From positions 4,712,001 through 4,776,000 of the forward strand of contig NZ_JAUSXI010000001.1 in NCBI RefSeq assembly GCF_030815865.1: 64,000 bases of DNA, read 5' to 3'. This DNA is from Arthrobacter globiformis (GTDB lineage: Bacteria; Actinomycetota; Actinomycetes; Actinomycetales; Micrococcaceae). Within the stretch, counting starts at the first letter, position 1; the number at the start of each line of letters is the position of its first letter. Of the stretch, positions 7,410 through 15,858 are shown in pieces. Below the pieces are notes generated by a model. That model was not told the origin of the DNA. It saw only the letters and a program-made list of their open reading frames with translations, and did not search any database. A program made the translations under genes and the position numbers.

Positions 7410-9275
7410 ATGGAAGTCGCCCTGGGGTTGCTGGCGCTCGCCGCCGTGGTCTGCGCGGTCAGCGCGCTGGGCCGCAAGCTTGACGTGTCGGTCCCGCTGC
7501 TTTTGGTGCTCGCCGGGGTGGCCGGCTCCTTCCTCCCGTTCGTGCCCCGCGTCGACCTGAACCCTGAACTCGTCCTCGTGGGGCTGTTGCCGCCCCTCCT
7601 TTACGCCGCCGCCCTGCGGACCTCGCTGTTCGACTTCCGCTCCAACCGGCGGGCCATCGGGCTGCTCTCGGTGGGCTACGTCATCTTTGGCACCATCGTC
7701 GTTGGCCTGGTGGTCTGGTGGCTGTTCCCGGAGATACCGCTCGCCGCGGCCATAGCGCTTGCCGCCGTGGTGGCGCCGCCGGATGCGGTGGCCGCCACTG
7801 CTATTGCACGCAAGGTAGGGATGCCACGCAGAATTGTCAGCATTTTGGAAGGCGAATCGCTGGTCAATGATGCCACCGCCCTGGTGTGCCTTCGCGCCGC
7901 CATAGCAGCCATCTCCGGAACGGTTTCTGTAGTGGAGCTCGGCGCGGAATTCCTGCTGGCAGCCGGCGGCGGGCTGGTGGTGGGCCTCGCCGCTGCCTAC
8001 GTCCTCACCCAGCTGCGCCGGAGGATCCGCAACGTTGCCATCAATACCTCGACGTCGCTGATGGCACCCTTTGTGGCGTACCTGCCGGCGGAGGCGATCC
8101 ACGCATCTGGCGTCCTGGCCGTGGTGGTGACTGGCCTGATCATGGGCACCAAGGCCCCGTCCATGCCCAACGGGGCCGCCCGGCAGAGCCAGCGGAGCAA
8201 CTGGGAGACGGTGCAGTTCCTGCTGGAAAACTCGGTGTTCCTCCTCATCGGCCTGCAGGTGCGGACCATCATCGAGGGCGTCCAGGACGACTCCCTGGGC
8301 ACTGCCAGAATCTGGGCGGGCTGCGCGGTGATCCTGCTGGCCGTGCTGCTGCTGCGGCCGGTCTGGGTTTTTCCGGCGACCTACCTGCCGAGGCTTATCC
8401 CGGCCGTGGCCCGGAAGGACCCCTCGCCGCCCTGGCAGTACCCCGCCATCATCTCGTGGGCCGGCATGCGCGGGGTGGTGACGCTCGCCGCTGCCCTCAC
8501 ACTGCCCGAGGACCTGGAGCACCGGACCGTACTGATCCTCGCGGCGATGGTGGTGGTGGCCGGCACGCTGGCGCTGCAGGGGTTCACGCTGCCTGCCTTG
8601 GTGCGGCTGCTCCGCGTGCAGGGACCCGATGCAGGCGAGGACGCGCTGGCCCAGGCCTCGCTGACGCAGCAGGCCACGGCGGCCGGAGTGGAGCGGCTGT
8701 ACGAACTGCGGACCGACGATGACCCGCCCGAGGTGGTGGCCATGCTCAAGCGGCGGACGCTGGAGCGCGGGCTGGCAGCGTGGGAACGTCTGGGCAGGCC
8801 GACGGCGGAAGCCGCCACTCCCAGCCAGCGCTACGCACAGCTGCGGCTGGCCATGCTGGAGGCCGAGCGGGCGAAGGTCCTTGAGCTCAGGAGCGGCGGA
8901 AACTACCCCCACGAGGTGCTGAGCAACGTCCTGGAACGGCTCGACGTCGAAGAGTCGATGCTTGACGCCGTCATCGAGGAGGCTGACGTTGCCGGCTCCC
9001 GCGCCGTCGCCCGACCGGGAGGCGACTGCGAGCACCTCGAGGCCGCACCCGATCCTGAGGTTCCCCGCGATGCACTCTGTGACGCGTGTGTCCGCGAAGG
9101 TACCGTCACGGTCCACCTGCGAATGTGCTTGGAGTGCGGGAACGTGGCCTGCTGTGATTCCTCGCCCGCCACCCACGCCTCCCGGCATGCCAAGGCCACC
9201 GGCCACCCGGTCATGCGCAGCATCGAACCGGGTGAGGACTGGCGGTGGTGCTACGTGGACGATCTCCTGGGGTAG
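7410..9275 (+). CDS. CPA1-type Na+/H+ antiporter with C-terminal UBP-type zinc finger
   Basis: A 621-residue protein. Residues 1-400 contain about 12 membrane segments of the sodium/hydrogen exchanger family, including A-P-P-D-A-V-A-A-T-A with the ion-binding aspartate and G-E-S-L-V-N-D-A-T-A. A soluble helical tail follows at ~420-540. Residues ~540-615 then form a Cys/His-rich module (C-E-H-L, C-D-A-C, C-L-E-C-G, C-C, H-A-S-R-H, G-H-P-V) matching a ZnF-UBP finger. This finger binds free C-terminal Gly-Gly in eukaryotic deubiquitinases; its bacterial role on an antiporter is unknown. The protein presumably exchanges Na+ for H+ at the plasma membrane. The ATG at 7410 follows GAGAGAAT. Confidence 0.92.
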   Translation: MEVALGLLALAAVVCAVSALGRKLDVSVPLLLVLAGVAGSFLPFVPRVDLNPELVLVGLLPPLLYAAALRTSLFDFRSNRRAIGLLSVGYVIFGTIVVGLVVWWLFPEIPLAAAIALAAVVAPPDAVAATAIARKVGMPRRIVSILEGESLVNDATALVCLRAAIAAISGTVSVVELGAEFLLAAGGGLVVGLAAAYVLTQLRRRIRNVAINTSTSLMAPFVAYLPAEAIHASGVLAVVVTGLIMGTKAPSMPNGAARQSQRSNWETVQFLLENSVFLLIGLQVRTIIEGVQDDSLGTARIWAGCAVILLAVLLLRPVWVFPATYLPRLIPAVARKDPSPPWQYPAIISWAGMRGVVTLAAALTLPEDLEHRTVLILAAMVVVAGTLALQGFTLPALVRLLRVQGPDAGEDALAQASLTQQATAAGVERLYELRTDDDPPEVVAMLKRRTLERGLAAWERLGRPTAEAATPSQRYAQLRLAMLEAERAKVLELRSGGNYPHEVLSNVLERLDVEESMLDAVIEEADVAGSRAVARPGGDCEHLEAAPDPEVPRDALCDACVREGTVTVHLRMCLECGNVACCDSSPATHASRHAKATGHPVMRSIEPGEDWRWCYVDDLLG

Positions 9276-9416
9276 CCCGGCGGGGACAATGTTGCCGAAC
9301 GGATCTAACAGCCCCGTAACTCGCCGTTAATCCCGGGGCGGGAGACTGGAGACCTTGGATCCGCACGACTGGCCTTGAGTCTTGGGGGCAGCCACTCGAC
9401 GAGGAGTTCGCTAGGC

Positions 9417-9638
9417 ATGAACCATTCCGACGACGGCACATCAGAAACCTTCAGCTCGCCGGTACGCGGCGGGGAACGGCCCGATCTCAGAAGCATGCAC
9501 ATCCGCGAAGACGTGGCGCAGGCAGGCCGCTGCGGCAATGTCCACCTGGCCACCGGCCGGATCTGCATTCTGCCCCAACGCCACCACGGCTCCTGCGACT
9601 TCGTGGGCCCGGAGGATGCCAACGGCGTGACGCGCTAA
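9417..9638 (+). CDS. Conserved-looking hypothetical protein (73 aa)
   Basis: The frame starts at ATG 9417 with GAGGAG about 12 bases upstream and ends at TAA 9638. The product has three cysteines and several histidines in its second half (C-G-N-V-H, C-I-L-P, H-H-G-S-C-D), which could be a small metal site, but no known finger pattern is completed. It sits between the antiporter and an oppositely oriented small gene. No family is recognised. It is kept because the codon bias is normal and no better frame covers the segment. Confidence 0.45.
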   Translation: MNHSDDGTSETFSSPVRGGERPDLRSMHIREDVAQAGRCGNVHLATGRICILPQRHHGSCDFVGPEDANGVTR

Positions 9639-9721
9639 GGCGCGTACCAGAAGCGTATGGGAGCTTGCGTGGCGCCGTGTGAGAACATGAACGGCGCCGA
9701 TCCCGGCCTCGCAGTAACGCT

Positions 9722-10081
9722 CTAGGTGCCTTTTGCCGTGGCTGTGGCCGGTACAGATACGCCCGCAATGTCCGACGCCGGGGTGAGAATCCAGCGTTCC
9801 CCGTCCTGTTCGTAACTGATCACCATCGACTCGGGGACGGTGCTTGCCGCGTCCACGGCGAGCAGCAGTGCCGCCTGCATGCGGCTGGCATGGCCGAACC
9901 GTGCGTTCGCGCTGCCTTCGAGGTCGCTGTTGTCGACGAGAATGTAGGCCTTGCCTCCGGCCACCGCTTTGATCGAGTATCCGCGCTCCTCGTGGACCGA
10001 TCCGCGCGAAGAGGCAATCTCCGTGACCCTGTCGGCCCGCACCAGGCTATGGCTAATCGTGCGGATCCACACGTCGCCCAT
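9722..10081 (-). CDS. Hypothetical protein, 119 aa
   Basis: Start ATG 10081 was chosen because AAAGGAG sits 6-7 bases upstream; the frame stays open further upstream without a ribosome site. The product begins M-G-D-V-W-I-R-T, is soluble and of mixed alpha/beta composition, and contains V-D-N-S-D-L-E-G and a C-terminal W-I-L-T-P-A-S-D. It has no signal peptide, membrane segment or recognised catalytic motif. The gene is monocistronic and divergent from the ABC exporter gene. Confidence 0.65.
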   Translation of the reverse strand: MGDVWIRTISHSLVRADRVTEIASSRGSVHEERGYSIKAVAGGKAYILVDNSDLEGSANARFGHASRMQAALLLAVDAASTVPESMVISYEQDGERWILTPASDIAGVSVPATATAKGT

Positions 10082-10200
10082 GGCGACTCCTTTGCTGCCG
10101 TGCCGGCGAAAATTGCCTCTACATGCAAACGGTAGCCCGTGACAGCCCGGATGTAAGCCCCCCAAAACGGCGCATACCGCCGTCGGGCCTAGCCCACCAG

Positions 10201-10279
10201 CAGGTTTTCCCCAAGCTCCGGGAGAGTTTTCCCAAAGCTCTTTAGGAGATAGTGAACCGCATCAGGGCTTATCCCTGAT
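10201..10279. promoter_or_regulatory. Leader of the ABC exporter gene: direct repeats and hairpin
   Basis: Within the 265-bp gap before the ABC gene, GTTTTCC-C/A-AAGCTC occurs twice (near 10204 and 10226), spaced about two helical turns. An ATCAGGG/CCCTGAT hairpin with a 5-nt loop lies at 10261-10279. These could be operator sites for an unknown regulator. No convincing -35/-10 pair was found. Confidence 0.35.
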
Positions 10280-10346
10280 CGATCAGAGGCTCGCCCAGCC
10301 CAGGCGTTCGGGCGTTGTCCTCGACCGTAGGTTCTTAGGGGGACAG

Positions 10347-12189
10347 ATGTTCCAAACCTTTTGGCGGTTCCGAGGGGCGATAGCCCCACATATTTGGGCG
10401 TTGGCGGGAGGCGCGCTGCTGGTGGTGTTCGTCGCCGCCATGGAAGTGGCCCTGCCGTGGCCCATGAAGATCATTGTCGATGACGTGCTGCAGCCGACGG
10501 GCAGCTCCCAACTGCACACGATGCCCGCCTTCCTGGGCCTGGTCGGCTTGAGCCAGCTCCAGTTGCTGCTGCTCGCTGCGTCGGCGCTGCTCGCCATGAC
10601 GGTGCTGAACGCCGGAGCGGATTACCTCGGCACGCGCCTGCTGAATGGCGTGGGTGAGAAGGCCATGGCCACCATCCGGGCCGAAGTCTTCACCCACCTG
10701 CAGCGGTTGTCATTGGCCTTCCATGACAAGCAGCGGCTGGGGGACCTGGTTACCCGCACCACCACCGATGTGGACTATGTCAGATCCCTCATGGTGTCGA
10801 TGCTGTCCGTATTGCTGCCCAATGTCTTCATCCTGGGGTTCGTCATCACCATCTGCCTGCTGATCGACCCGACCTTTGCACTGATCGGCCTGGCAGTCGC
10901 TCCGCTGCTGTTCATCACGGTGCTGTTCTACCGGCGCCGAATCAAGGGCGCTTCGAAGGAGGCGCGCAGCAGGGACTCCGACATCGCTGCGGCGATGTCG
11001 GAGACGTTCGCCTCGGTGCGGGTGATGCAGACCTACACGAGCGAGGCGCGCCACGAGAAGGACTTCCGCACCCGGAACGACGGACGGCGGGACGCCGGCC
11101 TGAGAGTCATTCGGCTGCAGTCCATGTTTTCGCCGCTGGTGGACGTCATCGCCACAATGGGCACAGTGCTGGTCCTCTGGATCGGTGCCCAACGGGTGCT
11201 GGAGGGGTCCCTGACGCTGGGCCTGCTGCTCGTCTTTATCGCCTACCTCAAGGCCATGTATTCCCCCATGAAGTCCCTGGCCAAGCTGACCACGGTAATC
11301 AGCCGCGGCCAGGCCAGCGCCGAACGAATCCAGGAGATCCTGGATACCGCGCCGGCCATCTCCGACCGGCCGGGTGCAAAGCCTGCCCCGCGGCTGGCCG
11401 GTGCGGTGGAGCTTCGCGGGGTGAGCTTCGGCTACCACGGGGACCGGCACGTCTTGCACGGAATTGACCTCAAGGCCGAAGCTGGCAGCGTTGTGGCGAT
11501 CACGGGCCCCACGGGAGCCGGAAAATCGTCCGTCGTCAGCTTGATTCCGCGGCTCTACGATGCCTCGGAGGGCGAAGTCCTCCTCGACGGCCTCGACGTG
11601 CGGGACCTGGAGGTCGCAACTGTGCGCAGGCAGATATCGATGGTGCTGCAGGAATCCATCCTGTTCCGCGGGACCATTTACGACAACATCGCCTACGGCT
11701 CGGAGGGCGTAAGCCGGGAGCAGGTCATGGCCGCGGCCGAAGCGGCTCACGTGGACGAGTTCGTCCGCAGCCTGCCCTTGGGCTACGACACCCTGGTGGC
11801 AGAGCGGGGTGTCACCCTCTCGGGCGGACAACGCCAGCGCATCGCCATTGCCCGCGCGCTGGTCCGGGACACCCCCATCGTCATCCTCGACGAACCAACG
11901 TCCGGCCTTGACGCGATCTCGGAGCAATACGTCATGCGCGGCCTCGACCGCCTCATGGCAGGACGCACGGTGATCGTCATCGCCCACAGGCTTTCAACGC
12001 TCAAACGGGGCCGACCGGATCTACGTGCTGGACCAGGGGCGGATCGTCGAAAGCGGCAGGCACGGGGAACTCGCAGCCGCCGGCGGCCTCTACAGCCGGC
12101 TGGACAGTCTGCAGCAGGCCAAGGACATCCCGGCTCTCACCCTGGTGCCGGCGGAGAGCAACATCCTGGAGACGGAGACGAGCGCATGA
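10347..12189 (+). CDS. ABC exporter (permease-ATPase fusion), frameshifted near its 3' end
   Basis: A half-transporter of the MsbA/lipid-multidrug exporter type. Residues 1-320 hold six membrane segments. The nucleotide-binding domain then has Walker [10 protein letters not shown], signature L-S-G-G-Q-R-Q-R and Walker [10 protein letters not shown], with a switch histidine in I-A-H-R-L-S. It would export an amphipathic substrate as a homodimer. Directly after the switch region, GGGG at 12007-12010 shifts the frame. Reading three G instead of four restores the family-typical continuation [16 protein letters not shown] and a natural end at TGA 12189, overlapping the next ATG as ATGA. As given, the frame instead runs into the NUDIX gene, so the product is altered only after about residue 553. 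Confidence 0.88.
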
Positions 12190-13146
12190 GCAAGACGAAG
12201 CCCCCCACGTACGGTGCACTGCCCTGGCGGATCGGAAAGAAGGGCGCCCCTGAAGTGCTCCTGATCCACAGGCCGGCCCACGGTGACTGGTCCATCCCCA
12301 AAGGCAAGGCGGATCCGGGGGAAACCGGCCGCGAATGCGCGGAACGCGAGGTGCGCGAGGAAACAGGGCTGCACTGCCGCCTGGGCGCGGAACTGCCCAG
12401 CATCCGCTACGAGGACAGTAAGCACAGAATTAAGACCATCCGTTACTGGGCTGCGGCGGCGGAGTCAGGCCGCTTCACCGCCAATGAGGAGGTCGACGCC
12501 GTCAGGTGGCTTTCGCTGCCGGCAGCCTTGCGCACGGTGACCGAGCCGCGGGACAGGCCCGCCATCATTGCCCTGGGCAGCCGGCTTCAGCTTGAGCTGG
12601 GCGTCCGTTCCGTTCCGGAGCGGGAAAAAATGCTGCTGCTGGTCCGCGGGGCCGAAATGACGAAACGGGACGAATGGGACCCGGCAGCAGGCAGCCGGCC
12701 GCTGGCGCCGGCCGGCGAGCAGGCCGCCAGGTCGCTGGCCTCGCTGGGGGCCATGTTTGAAATCGAACGCATAATCGTCGCACCTTCGGACCGCTGCGTC
12801 GAAACCGTCGCCGAACTTGCGCGCCAGGAAGCGCTAGAAGTGGAGCGTTCAGACCACCTGACCGGCGGCGGGCTGGCGGCAACGCTGGACCTCGTGGCCG
12901 AGGCCCGTGGGACAGGAATGGTCATGTGCACGCACGAGGATGTCATGGCAAATGTTCTGGACCACCTCATCCATCACGACCGGACGGTCCTGACCAAGCG
13001 CTTTCGTGTCCCGGAAGGGATCGGCCTGGGTGGTGACCGGCGACCGCACCCGTTACCGCTCCGCCTACTACCTGCCGCTGTCCCCGGCAGACCTCAGCAC
13101 CGCCTTGGACCTCAGCCCCGCTGGGGATCTTCGCGCCGCTGTCTAG
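12186..13146 (+). CDS. MutT1-like NUDIX hydrolase with degenerate histidine-phosphatase domain; frameshifted
   Basis: The N-terminal ~130 residues carry a complete NUDIX box (G-x5-E-x7-R-E-V-R-E-E-T-G-L), so nucleoside-diphosphate-X hydrolysis is likely. The second half resembles the phosphohistidine-phosphatase domain of mycobacterial MutT1, keeping R-C-V-E-T and the second histidine in C-T-H-E-D. The nucleophile motif R-H-G, however, reads V-R-G-A, so the catalytic histidine is lost. An extra G at 13013-13014 or 13017-13019 breaks the frame; removing it restores [10 protein letters not shown] and a stop at TAG 13146. The gene overlaps the ABC gene by ATGA, so the two are translationally coupled. 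Its partners may be oxidised nucleotides or diadenosine polyphosphates. Confidence 0.85.
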
Positions 13147-13185
13147 CGCCCTGTGCCGGCATTGCGGCGGGCGTACTCTCAGACA

Positions 13186-13509
13186 GTGGACATTGTGGAG
13201 TTCCTGTCCGCGCGCATCGCCGAAGACGAGGCCGTGGCGCGCAAGCTGATCGGCGACCGCACGACGTCGGAATCGGGCAAGTGGTACGAACGCCGCCTGC
13301 TCCTGGAGTGCGAAGCCAAGCGGCGCCTGATCGGCATCGTCGAGGCGGCCAGGCAGACCGCCCTGGCCACGCTCGTGAGCGATCCCTTCGGCGACGAGAC
13401 CGAGTGGATTCCGCAGGCCCTGGAATGGACCACCCTGTCGCTCAATGCGCTGGCAGTCCCCTATAGTGACCATCCCGACTTCAACCGGGACTGGCTGAGG
13501 TCCCCCTAG
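13186..13509 (+). CDS. DUF6221 family protein
   Basis: About 107 residues if started at GTG 13186 (V-D-I-V-E-F-L-x-A-R), the usual beginning of this actinobacterial family. An upstream ATG at 13153 would add 11 atypical residues. The body has E-D-E-A-V-A-R, a W-Y-E-R-R-L-L-L-E-C-E-A-K-R-R stretch and an aromatic, negatively charged C-terminus, with no membrane segment. The family is common in actinobacteria and their phages and has no known function. It follows the NUDIX gene by 39 bp on the same strand. The start is uncertain; family membership is fairly secure. Confidence 0.75.
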   Translation: MDIVEFLSARIAEDEAVARKLIGDRTTSESGKWYERRLLLECEAKRRLIGIVEAARQTALATLVSDPFGDETEWIPQALEWTTLSLNALAVPYSDHPDFNRDWLRSP

Positions 13510-13536
13510 CCAGGACAGTGCTGCCCATGGCGCGGT

Positions 13537-14379
13537 TCAGGTGCTGCCCAGGATGCGGCGGGCGTCGGCTTGGGCGTCCATCTCCTGCTGGGAAACGACT
13601 GATCCGCTGATGTACCCGGCGCGGGACCTCATGGCCCGGAGTTCCGCCACGGTGTAGGGGATCCGGCGCCTGTGCGCCATGGCGTGGCAGTTGGGGCACA
13701 GCGGGACAAGGTCCCCCACAGGATCCAGCTCGTAGCCCGGCCCCAGCTGGGCAGCCGGCACCAAATGATGGACATGGATGAAGCCTGCGCCCTCCGGGCC
13801 GTACGCGGCCTCAAACGAAAACCCGCAAACGGCACATGAGGTTCCGTGGTGCGCCAGGCAGATGCGCCGCGCGTGCGGGTTGCGTTCGTACCGGTTCACG
13901 CACACCCGGGTCAGGGCATCCTGCGGCAGGGTGCCGGGCACCGGAAGGACCGGATCGATCTCATCGGCCGGCCGGCACTCAGCCCAAAGCTCGCGGATGG
14001 CGCGTGCCTGCTCCTCCGGAACCGGTTGGCACGCGCCCGTCGCGGCAGCAGCCCAGTCCGTCAGCGGAGCACGGGCGGCCAGGATGTCCACCGGAATCTG
14101 GTCTCCAAGCGGCAGCAGCACATCAAAGTCCACGTCAACGCAGGTTGTGGCGCCAGCAAGATACGGTACGGAGGCGACAACGCCGTGGCCAATGAGCCCG
14201 CCGCCTGTCTTTCCATGCAAAACGAGCCACGCGTCCGCTCCCGGCACCGGCTGGGCTCCGGTTCCGGTGGGCCACACCCGCCGGTGCACGCCGGCAGCGC
14301 CCAGCTCATCCACGACCCGCGAATAGCCCGGCCAGGTATCACCTACACCCGGGTTCCAGCCCAGCAGAACAGCCACCAT
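13537..14379 (-). CDS. HNH endonuclease domain protein
   Basis: A 280-residue protein. The C-terminal third contains a classic HNH nuclease: C-A-V-C-G, then H-V-H-H-L, then C-P-N-C-H-A-M-A-H, giving two zinc-binding CxxC pairs and the His/Asn/His catalytic frame. The N-terminal ~150 residues are an alpha/beta region with no recognised domain, possibly DNA- or nucleotide-binding. Stand-alone HNH proteins of this type occur in restriction-like and unknown roles. No methylase or partner lies nearby, and the flanking genes are a convergent DUF6221 gene and a DUF1992 gene on the same strand. It starts at ATG 14379 after AAGGGA. Confidence 0.85.
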   Translation of the reverse strand: MVAVLLGWNPGVGDTWPGYSRVVDELGAAGVHRRVWPTGTGAQPVPGADAWLVLHGKTGGGLIGHGVVASVPYLAGATTCVDVDFDVLLPLGDQIPVDILAARAPLTDWAAAATGACQPVPEEQARAIRELWAECRPADEIDPVLPVPGTLPQDALTRVCVNRYERNPHARRICLAHHGTSCAVCGFSFEAAYGPEGAGFIHVHHLVPAAQLGPGYELDPVGDLVPLCPNCHAMAHRRRIPYTVAELRAMRSRAGYISGSVVSQQEMDAQADARRILGST

Positions 14380-14406
14380 TCCCTTATCGTGCCACCTGAT
14401 GTGGCT

Positions 14407-15093
14407 TTAGGAGGAGCGGTTGCGCAGGCGCCGCCACCACGGCGGTTTGGCTTCCGCGGCAGGTTCCGGTGCGGCCGCGGCCGCCGCCGCCCGCCGCTCG
14501 CGCCACCGCTGCACCTCGGCGTCGGCGTCACGTGTTTTCGTGACCACGGGCGGCCCTCCCTGCAGCTGCCGGCGGGCGTCGACGACGCGGGCATTGAAGT
14601 CCTCAACCTTGTCACGCACCTGCTTTTCCGTGTACTGGTCGTCCAACGTGGCGTCCAGCTCCGCGTCCTCGGTGCGCAGCAGGATCGCCTTTGGTCCCAG
14701 GCCGCTCAGGTGCTCGCGCTGGATGAGGCCCTTGACCCACCAGTCGGGGTCGTAGCCTTCGCCCAGCCCGGGGATCGGTTTGCCGGAGTATTCCAGGTTG
14801 TCGAATTTTCCCTGCGCCATCGCGTCCCGGATCAGATAATCGGCCCGGGCCGCATCGCTGACCTTCCGACGCTTTTCCCGCAGTTCCGCCTCCGCGGCGG
14901 ACAGCTCCGCGTCCTCCGCCGCTGTCCCGCCGGAGGACCGGAGGGCGCGGAGTTCGGCCGCGCGCTCCACCTTCCGCCTGAAGTCGCCGCCTGCTGCTGA
15001 ACCCGTCACCTTTTCACCGCCCCTGCCGCCGGACATTGTCCCGTTTCCAGTATTCCGGCGCGTGCCGGACTCTTCAACGGAGCGTTGCGTCAA
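14407..15093 (-). CDS. DUF1992 (DnaJ homologue C28-type conserved domain) protein
   Basis: A 228-residue soluble, highly charged protein. The core at ~85-175 matches DUF1992: I-R-D-A-M-A-Q-G-K-F-D-N-L, then G-K-P-I-P-G-L, then D-P-D-W-W-V-K, followed by basic helices with coiled-coil-like spacing. The C-terminal tail is rich in Ala/Arg. Despite the family name it has no J-domain HPD motif. Function is unknown. The family is thought to associate with membranes or ribosome-related processes, but that is not established here. Other in-frame starts exist at about residues 20 and 30, so the N-terminus is uncertain. Confidence 0.82.
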   Translation of the reverse strand: MTQRSVEESGTRRNTGNGTMSGGRGGEKVTGSAAGGDFRRKVERAAELRALRSSGGTAAEDAELSAAEAELREKRRKVSDAARADYLIRDAMAQGKFDNLEYSGKPIPGLGEGYDPDWWVKGLIQREHLSGLGPKAILLRTEDAELDATLDDQYTEKQVRDKVEDFNARVVDARRQLQGGPPVVTKTRDADAEVQRWRERRAAAAAAAPEPAAEAKPPWWRRLRNRSS

Positions 15094-15140
15094 GGGAAGC
15101 GTTTCTGGGCAGACAGCTGTAGGCAGGTACGGGCCAGAAC

Positions 15141-15168
15141 GACGACGGCGGGGCCTCCCGCCGTCGTC
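15141..15168. terminator. GACGACGGCGGG-family hairpin (copy 1)
   Basis: Perfect 12-bp arms GACGACGGCGGG / CCCGCCGTCGTC with a GCCT loop. It lies 27 bp beyond the stop of the small minus-strand gene at 15196, consistent with terminating it. The same stem recurs at other gene ends in the window. Confidence 0.6.
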
Positions 15169-15195
15169 CGCGGGCAGTGTCCGCTTGGACCCGGC

Positions 15196-15447
15196 TCACA
15201 TGGGATCGGGCCAGTTGCCGATATTCGCACGCGCCGGAACGGGGGCGACCTCGTCGCTTTGCGGCCGCGCGCCGGCACCGCTTGGGGCGGCGGCAGCCGG
15301 CCCTTGCACGGGCGAGGCCGGAATTGTCGCAGTTGTGCGGGGACCGGCCGTTGCGGCCGGCCCGGATGGTTGGTCGGGGACCGCCTTCACAGGGGCCGTG
15401 TTCACAGCCGCCGTGATGACGGGAAGTTCAGACCTCGGAATCTTCAT
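15196..15447 (-). CDS. Small Ala/Pro-rich hypothetical protein (83 aa)
   Basis: The frame begins M-K-I-P-R-S-E-L-P at ATG 15447 with GCGAGGG 5-6 bases upstream and ends at TGA just before a terminator-like hairpin. The composition is dominated by Ala, Pro, Val, Thr and Gly with no aromatic cluster, so it is probably disordered. Third positions are G/C-rich as in neighbouring genes, and no better frame covers this segment. No family is recognised. Confidence 0.5.
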   Translation of the reverse strand: MKIPRSELPVITAAVNTAPVKAVPDQPSGPAATAGPRTTATIPASPVQGPAAAAPSGAGARPQSDEVAPVPARANIGNWPDPM

Positions 15448-15858
15448 GGGGCCCTCGCAGGTGGGGCGGCAACTTTAGGCCGGATGGTGTACTCAACCGT
15501 GATTGCCGGCCGTCAGCCGAGGCTTTCCGGGCCCTTTGGCTAACTGATCCGGCGATCACTGACGTGCCGAGTCAGCCGGGGAGGACCGGCCGGTCCGACA
15601 ACAACCGTGGCGGCCGTCCCAGCCCAGGGTGTGCCAGCAATTGCTTGTGCCGGCACACTTTCCACCACCCAATACTTCAACCCTATGGGCTGACACGTGG
15701 AACGGCATCTGTAGCAGGTACTCGAATTTGCGCGGCGGCCGCTACTTGGGCACTCGCGGGCCTTCGGCCATCCGCCGTCGTCTGGCGTAAGCCGTCTGGC
15801 GTAAGTCGTCTGGCGTAATGTGCGAAATACTTGCCGGCTGCCGGCTGTTGCGCCGGGC
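15448..15858. other. Non-coding stretch with a triple tandem repeat before the dehydrogenase gene
   Basis: No convincing gene lies here; an open minus-strand frame at 15540-15893 has an atypical composition. Three perfect copies of the 12-mer CGTCTGGCGTAA occur at 15779, 15793 and 15807, spaced 14 bp, ending 40 bp before the dehydrogenase ATG at 15859. This could be a regulatory array or a slippage tract. Confidence 0.6.

Noticed and set aside
7137..9206. 689-codon open frame antisense to the antiporter gene
   Set aside because: Its composition (Gly/His/Gln/Arg-rich, no domain) is that of a high-GC antisense shadow; the plus-strand frame has clear membrane helices, ion-site motifs and a zinc finger.
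15779..15818. CRISPR-like array
   Set aside because: Only three 12-base units with 2-base gaps, no spacers and no cas genes.
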